Origin: Bacteroidota bacterium
Lineage (GTDB): Bacteria; Bacteroidota; Ignavibacteria; Ignavibacteriales; Ignavibacteriaceae
Assembly: GCA_023433685.1 (NCBI GenBank)
Contig: JAEYUD010000117.1
Span: forward strand, 1 to 5,288
Direction: 5' to 3'
DNA: 5,288 nucleotides
Part shown: positions 1-4,240 of the stretch, piece by piece
How the letters are laid out: every line of letters starts with the position of its first letter
Position numbering within the stretch: position 1 is the first letter of the stretch
Made by a program: the position numbers and the translations under genes
Notes under the pieces: generated by a model
The model's input: the letters and a program-made list of their open reading frames with translations, nothing else
Told to the model about the DNA's origin: nothing
The model's database searches: none

Positions 1-550
1 CGATATCCCTCGGGGTGTAGTGCTCACCGCTTGTTTCGTTGCTCATTTCCGAGAAGCGGCGCAGCAGTTCCTCGAAGATCTGCCCCATCGCGTGGTTATC
101 CACCACTTCAGGATGGAGATCAACGGCCGTGAACTTCTCGATGAAGAGGTAGAGTTTGTTATTCCGTTCGAGTTTTTCCACCGGTTTTTGAATCTGGAAG
201 TTCTCGATAATGTCGAAAACATTCTTCGAGAAGCCGTCGAGATAATTCCGGAAGTTGAGGTGGATGTTTTTGGGGTCGTGTTTCAGACGCGCGAGGTCGT
301 ATTTGGAGTGATTGTAGAACTGCATCTGCAGTTCCCCCGTGATCACCGGGTAGAGGTCGTCAAGTTCATTTTTGTAACGCTCAAAAAGCTCGTGCGCCCG
401 GTCTTTTTTCGGTTCCAGCACGCAGTCAAGCCGCCGCAGCACCACGAAAGGCAGGATAATATCCCCGTATTCATGCGGTTTGAAGAGTCCGCGCAACACA
501 TCATCGCACACATTCCAGATAAGCGACGACAGTTCCTGATGATTCGCCAT
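1..550 (-). CDS. hsdM: Type I restriction-modification methyltransferase subunit HsdM, N-terminal part (cut by window edge)
   Basis: HsdM is the N6-adenine methyltransferase subunit of a type I restriction-modification complex. With HsdS it methylates the recognition site, and with HsdR it forms the nuclease. I translated the minus strand from the ATG at 550-548. The frame stays open for 183 residues to the left edge, so the SAM-binding core is missing here. The visible part reads as an HsdM N-terminal helical domain: 'LSSLIWNVCDDVLRG' near residues 7-21, 'YGDIILPFVVLRRLD' near 28-42, then 'MGQIFEELLRRFSE' near 155-168. It ends in 'GEHYTPRDI' (175-183), the motif that opens the N6-methylase domain in this family. 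A weak AAAGAG lies four bases before the ATG. hsdS and hsdR are not in the window and would be expected beyond the left edge. Family assignment is confident; whether the system is intact cannot be seen. Confidence 0.93.
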   Translation of the reverse strand, partial: MANHQELSSLIWNVCDDVLRGLFKPHEYGDIILPFVVLRRLDCVLEPKKDRAHELFERYKNELDDLYPVITGELQMQFYNHSKYDLARLKHDPKNIHLNFRNYLDGFSKNVFDIIENFQIQKPVEKLERNNKLYLFIEKFTAVDLHPEVVDNHAMGQIFEELLRRFSEMSNETSGEHYTPRDI

Positions 551-621
551 AAAACTCTTTTAGATTCTATTCGACAAGTTTAGTTTACCTACTGCAATAT
601 TAAGAAAATAATTGGGAATGA

Positions 622-629
622 CAAAAATA
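622..629 (-). promoter_or_regulatory. Possible Bacteroidota-type -7 box for hsdM
   Basis: Read on the minus strand this is TATTTTTG, a full match to the Bacteroidota -7 consensus TAnnTTTG. It lies about 70 bases before the hsdM start. No TTTG-like -33 box is visible at the expected distance; that position is occupied by the TGGTTAG repeats. T-rich matches like this arise easily by chance, so this is only a candidate. Confidence 0.25.
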
Positions 630-630
630 G

Positions 631-658
631 TGGTTAGTGGTTAGAGGTTAGTGGTTAA
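631..658. repeat. Heptamer tandem repeat TGGTTAG, four units
   Basis: Four adjoining 7-bp units are read directly at 631-637, 638-644, 645-651 and 652-658: TGGTTAG, TGGTTAG, AGGTTAG, TGGTTAA. The last two differ from the first by one base each. The array sits just upstream of hsdM, where its promoter would be expected. Confidence 0.85.
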
Positions 659-692
659 TCCGCCATGGCAGATTAAGGGGTGGTTTCTGAGG

Positions 693-713
693 TATTAGTT
701 ATTAGCTATTAGT
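693..713. repeat. Heptamer tandem repeat TATTAGT, three units
   Basis: Three 7-bp units are read directly: TATTAGT (693-699), TATTAGC (700-706) and TATTAGT (707-713). The period equals that of the TGGTTAG array 35 bases away and the TTAG core is shared, so the two may be diverged relatives. The array is short and could be chance in AT-rich DNA. Confidence 0.6.
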
Positions 714-744
714 GATGAATTGTCTAAATATCCGTTTCAGGGTT

Positions 745-773
745 TCAACAAATTTACTATTTTGCTGTATAAT
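745..773 (+). promoter_or_regulatory. Sigma-70-like promoter before the structured element
   Basis: A perfect TATAAT lies at 768-773. Seventeen bases upstream, 745-750 reads TCAACA, matching four of six positions of TTGACA. Transcription would begin near 780, about five bases before the closing helix of the element at 785. A near-match to the Bacteroidota box (TATTTTG, one base short of TAnnTTTG) overlaps at 758-764. The spacing is good but the -35 is weak. Confidence 0.4.
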
Positions 774-779
774 TCAATT

Positions 780-894
780 CATTTCTGCGATGTGATAGCA
801 AGAAATTCGGCCTCGCTTGCGGGGAGTCTCCGGAGTAGCCGGACAAAGGCTCTGTATGGAGGGAATGCCGGCCTCCCACATCGCAGTTTTTTTT
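780..894 (+). ncRNA. Candidate structured small RNA with intrinsic terminator (unknown family)
   Basis: A perfect 10-bp inverted repeat, CTGCGATGTG (785-794) and CACATCGCAG (877-886), encloses 82 bases and is followed at once by eight T (887-894), as in an intrinsic terminator read on the plus strand. Three further hairpins fit inside: 811-815 with 820-824 (one G-U pair, loop CTTG; a competing stem is 798-802 with 816-820), TCCGG 829-833 with CCGGA 839-843 (loop AGTAG), and GGAGG 858-862 with CCTCC 872-876. The result is a cloverleaf-like four-helix plan. A TATAAT box lies 12 bases before the closing helix. I do not recognise it as tRNA, SRP RNA, 6S RNA or a known riboswitch, and no plus-strand gene follows for over 1.1 kb, so a leader role is unlikely. 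A non-autonomous mobile repeat with terminal inverted repeats is the main alternative. Confidence 0.4.
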
Positions 895-917
895 GTAATT
901 CAACCTCTACCCATGTA

Positions 918-935
918 TGATCCCTGACGGGATCA
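918..935. repeat. Short palindromic hairpin TGATCCC-TGAC-GGGATCA
   Basis: A perfect 7-bp inverted repeat (918-924 and 929-935) surrounds the tetraloop TGAC. No T-run follows on either strand, so it is not a standard terminator. Compact hairpins of this kind resemble REP-like palindromes, but a single copy in the window cannot establish that. Confidence 0.45.
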
Positions 936-1048
936 GTATGCCCTGAAGGCCTGCCCTTCGTGCAGACGCAAGCAGGGATGCATGCGCCACAAAGTATTTG
1001 AACAATTGTGCCCGACGATATGTCCGCCCGCAGGAGTGTCTAAAGCTT

Positions 1049-1075
1049 CTCTGTGGACTCTGTGTGCTCTGTGGT
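1049..1075. repeat. 9-bp tandem repeat CTCTGTGnn, three units
   Basis: Three contiguous 9-bp units are read directly: CTCTGTGGA (1049-1057), CTCTGTGTG (1058-1066) and CTCTGTGGT (1067-1075), followed by TTTTAG. The seven-base core is invariant and only the last two bases vary. From memory, similar CTCTGTG arrays occur between genes in many unrelated environmental genomes. Confidence 0.75.
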
Positions 1076-1102
1076 TTTTAGAACAGTGAATTTGGCACCC
1101 CC

Positions 1103-1229
1103 TCCGCGTCATCCGCGGTCTATCTAAAACCAAAAAACCGGTGATCATATAACCACCGGCCATTAGAAAAAATTAAATAAATATCCGCGTAAATCCGCTT
1201 CATCCGTGTCATCCGCGGTCTATCTAAAA
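1103..1229. repeat. 27-bp direct repeat, two copies exactly 100 bp apart
   Basis: Positions 1103-1129 and 1203-1229 are the same 27 bases apart from one C/T difference at the fifth position. Each begins TCCGYGTCATCCGCGG and ends in TCTATCTAAAA. The copies flank the 1132-1159 terminator hairpin and part of the ATCCGYGT array, so a segment of the array, including its tail, appears duplicated or recombined. Confidence 0.85.
1132..1159 (-). terminator. Intrinsic terminator, minus strand
   Basis: On the minus strand a 6-bp stem, CCGGTG with CACCGG (1154-1159 and 1138-1143), has a 10-base loop and is followed by six T (1137-1132) and then a further GG-TTTT stretch. It lies about 130 bases past the stop of the lipoprotein gene at 1290 and would end that transcript. 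The plus-strand side lacks a good T-run, so it should act in one direction. Confidence 0.6.
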
Positions 1230-1280
1230 ACAAAATAAAAATCCGTGTGAATCTGTGTTAAATCCGTGTAATCCGCGTAA
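1183..1280. repeat. Interrupted ATCCGYGT array, about eight units of 9-11 bp
   Basis: Units starting ATCCG (one ATCTG) fall at 1183, 1193, 1202, 1211, 1241, 1251, 1262 and 1271, with steps of 9-11 bp broken by an AT-rich interruption at 1220-1240. The variable bases sit at the end of each unit. The array directly follows the stop codon of the lipoprotein gene, so it would lie in that gene's 3' untranslated region ahead of the terminator. Confidence 0.75.
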
Positions 1281-1289
1281 CTTTTAAAT

Positions 1290-1862
1290 TTACTTCTTAA
1301 CTATCGAAAAACTGCCATCAACGGTAATATCGCTGGGGGTTTCAGCGCGGATATCGGAAGCACCTCCCTTAAAGGTACCTTTCACCGTTGAGCCGGCTTC
1401 GGTCACATTGATCTCGCCGGTGTTGCCCATGTAGAAGAATTTCGTTCCGATATCGGCTCCGGGGATCCAAAGGAGAACGTTGCAGGCGACTTTTCCGGAG
1501 CCCTTGCCGCTTGGTTTGCCCACTTCATACTTTCCGGCTTTGTCGCCGGTGAAACTCAACTCGACAATGGCGGAATCTTTTTCGATCATTCCTTTGAATT
1601 TGAGCACCGTAATGCCATCGGCTTCGTTGTAGAATGCCTGATCCGCCTTAAGTTTGATCGCTCCTTCCTTGAAGAACTCACCTTTTATGTTGATCGTGAG
1701 CTCGCCGTCACCACTTGGGGCTTCCTTGGCTGGAGCTGAAGGAGGTGGTGCCGTGGTCTCGAGACTGTCAAGGGTGTATTCCCTCGAATTTTTGTCTGTG
1801 CAACCTGTGAATTGAAGTGCCGTGAGCGAAATCGCGGCGAATAGAAGAAGTGTTGATCTCAT
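1290..1862 (-). CDS. Putative lipoprotein of unknown function
   Basis: The product is 190 residues long and I do not recognise the family with certainty. The N-terminus is a lipoprotein signal: Arg2, a hydrophobic stretch (residues 4-18), and a lipobox-like 'LQFTGC' with the lipidated Cys at 21 (Phe at -3 is less usual than Leu). A Pro/Ala-rich linker (about 38-50) leads to a mostly beta domain from about 52 to the end. Its repeated 'G.F' strands ('KGEFF', 'KGTFKGG', 'DGSFSIVKK') resemble small Bacteroidota lipoproteins of the DUF6252 type, which is only a resemblance. I chose the ATG at 1862-1860 because TGAGGA lies eight bases upstream. A TTG at 1877 would add five residues but overlaps that ribosome-binding site. 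The gene stands alone, divergent from the amidase gene, with a terminator at 1132-1159. It probably sits in the periplasm or outer membrane. Confidence 0.8.
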   Translation of the reverse strand: MRSTLLLFAAISLTALQFTGCTDKNSREYTLDSLETTAPPPSAPAKEAPSGDGELTINIKGEFFKEGAIKLKADQAFYNEADGITVLKFKGMIEKDSAIVELSFTGDKAGKYEVGKPSGKGSGKVACNVLLWIPGADIGTKFFYMGNTGEINVTEAGSTVKGTFKGGASDIRAETPSDITVDGSFSIVKK

Positions 1863-2054
1863 GATTCTGTTCCTCAATTGTAATCTTTATCGCGTTTTAA
1901 GATAAGAAATAAAAAAATTTTAACCTGATAAATATATGAAAGAGAAAGAGATGTGAAAACACGCGTTCACCCGTGCGTAAATTTTTATATTTCCTAAGTT
2001 TACGATAATTGATTAATTTAATGCTTTATATTTTAAAAAAGTCCGGAATTTGTA
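1863..2054. promoter_or_regulatory. AT-rich divergent promoter region
   Basis: This 192-bp spacer separates two divergent start codons and so should hold both promoters. On the minus strand TATATTTA (1936-1929) matches seven of eight positions of TAnnTTTG, with TTTTC about 18 bases upstream, a weak candidate for the lipoprotein gene. For the plus strand the stretch 1999-2040 is nearly pure A/T, and no single box pair stands out. I see no convincing operator or riboswitch. Confidence 0.4.
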
Positions 2055-2978
2055 ATGCAAACTTTCACCAGGATATTCCTTTTCACTCTGATGCTCGCGG
2101 TGGTCATCCCCGCGCAAAGTGTTGATATCAGCATTGGGAGCAAGAGCAAAAAAGTTAAAACCGTTAAGCAGGACAAGGTTACATACCTCTCACTGAACGA
2201 CCTTGCCGCAAAATTTTCACTGAAACTCACCCGTTCAAACGAAAACACCCGGTTCGAACTCTCCGCGGGTTCAAAATCATCGGTGAAGTTCACCGCGAAA
2301 AACCCGAACGCCGTGGTGGTTAAAGACAAAAAGAACAAAACATTCAAAATGTCGAGATCAGCCCGTAAATCGGGCAACGACCTTCTGATCCCGGTTGCCG
2401 CGAGCAGAGATGCCTTCGCTTATGCCTTCGATGAAAAATACTCTTATAAATTCCCTAAAGACGACACGATAGGGAAAGAGGATGAAAAAGAGACCAAGAA
2501 GGACGACAAGAACACAAAGAAGGACGACAAAACCACCAAAAAAGATGACAAAACCACCAACAAGGAAGAGGATCTGAGCGACCCCGATGCCAAATCAGGC
2601 AAGAAAAGCGTGATCACAAAGGCATCGTACGATCTGAAATCCAACGGACTTATCTGCAACTTCACTTACACCGGTGACGCTGCAAAAATCAAGCACTCGA
2701 TCAAGGAAGATGGCGGCAAGTACATCTCGATTGCTGTTGAAAACTGCGATATAACGCTAAAAAACGTGAATAAATCATTCTCTTCGGGTCCTGTAAAGGA
2801 AGTGAAGGGACGTGTACGCAAAGGGAATGGCGAACTTATGATCTACCTTACCGATTCCTATTCATCTTACGAGGTGAAGAGGGTTAAATCGAAAAAGGAA
2901 GTGCAGGTTCTCGTCTATTCAACTTCCCAGACTTCGAATGACCCCGTAAAAAAAAAGAAGGATGGAAGTTTGATGTAG
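2055..2978 (+). CDS. N-acetylmuramoyl-L-alanine amidase, N-terminal part: signal peptide, stalk and AMIN-like region (frameshifted from catalytic part)
   Basis: This 307-residue frame is the front half of an AmiC-type cell-wall amidase. Residues 1-22 form a Sec signal peptide ('FLFTLMLAVVIPAQS'). Residues 23-127 resemble the copper-amine-oxidase-N-like stalk domain ('VTYLSLNDLAAKF', 'VKFTAKNPNAVVV', 'DLLIPVAASRDAFAYAF'). Residues 135-184 are a highly charged linker with three 7-residue KKDDK repeats. Residues 185-290 look like an AMIN domain, which in known amidases targets the enzyme to its site on the envelope. A weak GGA lies seven bases before the ATG. After Lys301 the frame reads DGSLM and stops at TAG 2976-2978, just before the catalytic domain, which continues in the -1 frame. 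An A9 run at 2948-2956 marks the junction. Joined there the protein would have about 538 residues. Alone it would be an exported non-catalytic protein. Domain naming beyond the signal peptide is by eye. Confidence 0.8.
   Translation: MQTFTRIFLFTLMLAVVIPAQSVDISIGSKSKKVKTVKQDKVTYLSLNDLAAKFSLKLTRSNENTRFELSAGSKSSVKFTAKNPNAVVVKDKKNKTFKMSRSARKSGNDLLIPVAASRDAFAYAFDEKYSYKFPKDDTIGKEDEKETKKDDKNTKKDDKTTKKDDKTTNKEEDLSDPDAKSGKKSVITKASYDLKSNGLICNFTYTGDAAKIKHSIKEDGGKYISIAVENCDITLKNVNKSFSSGPVKEVKGRVRKGNGELMIYLTDSYSSYEVKRVKSKKEVQVLVYSTSQTSNDPVKKKKDGSLM
2496..2558 (+). repeat. 21-bp coding tandem repeat (KKDDKxT, three copies)
   Basis: Three in-frame 21-bp units (2496-2516, 2517-2537, 2538-2558) encode KKDDKNT, KKDDKTT and KKDDKTT, residues 148-168 of the amidase front part. 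They form a lysine/aspartate-rich spacer between the stalk and AMIN-like domains. The third copy differs at the DNA level (AAA AAA GAT in place of AAG AAG GAC), so it is not a very recent duplication. Confidence 0.85.
2948..2957 (+). other. A9-G slippery run at the amidase frame junction
   Basis: Nine A then G follow GT. Read in the upstream frame this gives GTA AAA AAA AAG, so the canonical -1 slippery heptamer A AAA AAG (as in E. coli dnaX) is in register at 2951-2957. A -1 slip there yields '...KKEGWKFDVVVLDAGHGG', which restores the conserved first strand of the amidase domain. The -1 frame has a TGA at 2939-2941 and the upstream frame stops at 2976-2978, so the shift must fall between those points and the A9 run is the obvious site. 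I see no Shine-Dalgarno-like stimulator upstream. The nearest hairpin (GCCGG 2990-2994 with CCGGC 3012-3016) starts over 30 bases downstream, too far for a classic signal. Transcript slippage, a real mutation or a homopolymer sequencing error also fit. Confidence 0.7.
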
Positions 2979-3670
2979 TGGTGCTCGATGCCGGGCATGG
3001 CGGTAAAGACGCCGGCGCGGTTGGCACAAACAAAATAAAGGAAAAAGACGTTAATCTTGCCGTCGTGTTAAAACTTGGGGAAATGATCGAAAAAAACCTC
3101 CCCGGAGTGAAAGTGGTTTACACCCGAAACGATGACAAGTTTGTCGAACTCTACAAAAGGGGAAAGATCGCGAACGAAAAAGAGGGTGACCTCTTCATTT
3201 CCATCCACTGCAACTCAACACCTGAAAGAAACAGCAAGGCACGCGGCACCGAGGTCTATCTCCTCCGCCCGGGAAAAACCAAGGACGCGATAGCGATAGC
3301 CAAAACCGAGAACAGTGTGATAAAATATGAGGATAATCCCGCCCGGTACAAGGAGCTTGACGATGAGAACTACATCCTCACTTCCATGGCTCACGCGGCT
3401 TATATGCACCACTCGGAAAAATTCGCGGGAATTCTCGATAAATCATTCAAAGCCAATACCGACCGCGCGTCTCGCGGGGTGAAACAGGCCGGTTTCTATG
3501 TTCTGGTGGGTGCCTCGATGCCTAATGTTCTTATTGAACTCGGCTTCATTTCGAATGTGGAGGAAGAAAAATACCTCTCAAGCGAAAACGGACAAAAACA
3601 GTTGGCGAAAGCCATTTTTGAGGGGATCAAATCTTACAAAGATTATTACGATATTGCAAACAACAACTAA
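2978..3670 (+). CDS. N-acetylmuramoyl-L-alanine amidase, catalytic domain (amidase_3)
   Basis: This is the zinc-dependent amidase_3 domain, which cuts the amide bond between N-acetylmuramic acid and L-alanine in peptidoglycan. Numbered from the GTG at 2978, all key positions are present: zinc His7 in 'LDAGHGGKDAGA', zinc Glu22 in 'KEKDVNL', 'TRNDD' at 49-53, zinc His77 in 'FISIHCN', and catalytic Glu187 in 'PNVLIELGFISN'. The 230 residues are close to a full domain. The large insert after 'EVYLLRPG' (about 100-150) resembles the helical insert that occludes the active site in regulated amidases; this is inference. The GTG overlaps the upstream stop by one base, so coupled re-initiation is possible, but it would give a protein with no signal peptide and half of strand one. 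The frame is open back to 2942 and reads 'EGWKFDVVV' before the GTG, so the genuine product is probably a frameshift fusion with the upstream part. Confidence 0.9.
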   Translation: MVLDAGHGGKDAGAVGTNKIKEKDVNLAVVLKLGEMIEKNLPGVKVVYTRNDDKFVELYKRGKIANEKEGDLFISIHCNSTPERNSKARGTEVYLLRPGKTKDAIAIAKTENSVIKYEDNPARYKELDDENYILTSMAHAAYMHHSEKFAGILDKSFKANTDRASRGVKQAGFYVLVGASMPNVLIELGFISNVEEEKYLSSENGQKQLAKAIFEGIKSYKDYYDIANNN

Positions 3671-3687
3671 AAAATCTCTGAGGTTAC

Positions 3688-4107
3688 ATGACTAAAACCC
3701 TGGTTTGGATCCTGGTTTTTATTGCCGCTTTTGCCGGCCTCTTCTTTTTACAACAACTTACACGTGACACAGGTGCTTCAACCACCGGACCCGGTTATAT
3801 GGGGGACGGAAGTGCTGCCTCTGATTCATCTTCAATGAGCGGTCACGAACTTATGAACAATTTCGGCTGCCTTAACTGCCACGGAAACGACCTAAACGGC
3901 ACACCTATGGCACCGCCCCTCGTTGGTCTCTCGAAATTCTACGACAGGGAATCTCTCATCGCGTACCTCCGCAATCCCGATAAGAACAAAACGGGTGCCC
4001 GCTTCGATGAGTACAAAACCAAATATGCTTCCGGCGTAATGCCTTCATACGGCAACAAGGAAGTTAAAGACCTCGGCAAAATCGCGGACTACCTCCTTTC
4101 CAAGTAG
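3688..4107 (+). CDS. Small membrane-anchored monohaem c-type cytochrome
   Basis: The 139-residue product has an uncleaved-looking N-terminal membrane segment (about 5-21), a Gly/Ser-rich flexible linker (about 28-50), and one class I cytochrome c domain. The haem-binding motif is CLNCH (Cys61, Cys64, His65), and the likely axial methionine is Met118 in 'SGVMPSYGNKEVKDLGKIADYL', a typical closing segment. The haem should face the periplasm and pass electrons in respiration; the partner oxidase or reductase is not in the window. GAGG lies four bases before the ATG. The gene begins 17 bp after the amidase stop with no terminator between, so co-transcription is likely although no functional link with the amidase is obvious. 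The stop is followed at once by the octamer array. Confidence 0.9.
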   Translation: MTKTLVWILVFIAAFAGLFFLQQLTRDTGASTTGPGYMGDGSAASDSSSMSGHELMNNFGCLNCHGNDLNGTPMAPPLVGLSKFYDRESLIAYLRNPDKNKTGARFDEYKTKYASGVMPSYGNKEVKDLGKIADYLLSK

Positions 4108-4236
4108 GAACTTAAGAACTCATGAACTTAAGAACTTAAGAACTCATGAACTTAAGAACTCATGAACTCAGGTAGTTATATTCTTAAGTTCTTAGGTTCC
4201 TAAGTTCTTAGATTCTTATGTTCTTAGGTTCTAAAA
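4108..4236. repeat. Inverted array of 8-bp units (GAACTTAA family) between convergent genes
   Basis: Eight contiguous octamers run from 4108 to 4171: GAACTTAA at 4108, 4124, 4132 and 4148, GAACTCAT at 4116, 4140 and 4156, and GAACTCAG at 4164. After a 9-base spacer (4172-4180), seven octamers of the opposite orientation run from 4181 to 4236 (TTCTTAAG, TTCTTAGG, TTCCTAAG, TTCTTAGA, TTCTTATG, TTCTTAGG, TTCTAAAA). Their complements are GAACNTAA-type units, so the two arms can pair over about 56 bp with mismatches. The array fills the entire gap between the cytochrome stop and the convergent secreted-protein stop. It may end transcription from both sides, but neither strand has the T-run of a standard intrinsic terminator. 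Confidence 0.85.
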
Positions 4237-4240
4237 AGTA

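Larger units (their letters stand above)
551..1289. other. Gene-free region rich in repeats and hairpins
   Basis: I see no credible protein gene in these roughly 740 bases. The short open frames here start at non-ATG codons or run through repeat arrays, lack ribosome-binding sites, and translate to low-information text. The region instead carries two heptamer arrays, a structured element with promoter-like and terminator-like ends, a 7-bp palindrome, a 9-bp array, a minus-strand terminator and an ATCCGYGT array, each listed separately. Positions 936-1048 hold only a weak 5-bp inverted repeat (950-954 with 972-976). No transposase remnant, tRNA or CRISPR was recognised. Confidence 0.6.

Noticed and set aside
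20..583. 187-residue open frame on the plus strand
   Set aside because: It is antisense to hsdM, whose minus-strand translation has clear family motifs; the plus-strand text looks like no protein family.
785..886. Insertion sequence with terminal inverted repeats
   Set aside because: Only 102 bp long with no transposase, and no convincing target-site duplication at the ends; a MITE-like element remains possible but unproven.
720..920. 66-residue plus-strand open frame
   Set aside because: It begins at TTG without a ribosome-binding site and runs through the inverted-repeat element and T8 tract; better explained as non-coding.
933..1163. 76-residue minus-strand open frame
   Set aside because: It reads through the terminator, the 27-bp repeat and the CTCTGTG array, giving repeat-derived text ('NHRAHRVHRE') rather than a protein.
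1863..1877. TTG start five codons upstream for the lipoprotein
   Set aside because: The TTG overlaps the TGAGGA ribosome-binding site that fits the ATG at 1862, and the signal peptide is better from the ATG.
2033..2665. Minus-strand open frames opposite the amidase front half
   Set aside because: They are shadows of the amidase codons; the serine/leucine-rich text mirrors the Lys/Asp-rich linker.
4108..4236. CRISPR array
   Set aside because: Units are 8 bp and contiguous with no unique spacers, and orientation flips in the middle; no cas gene is nearby.
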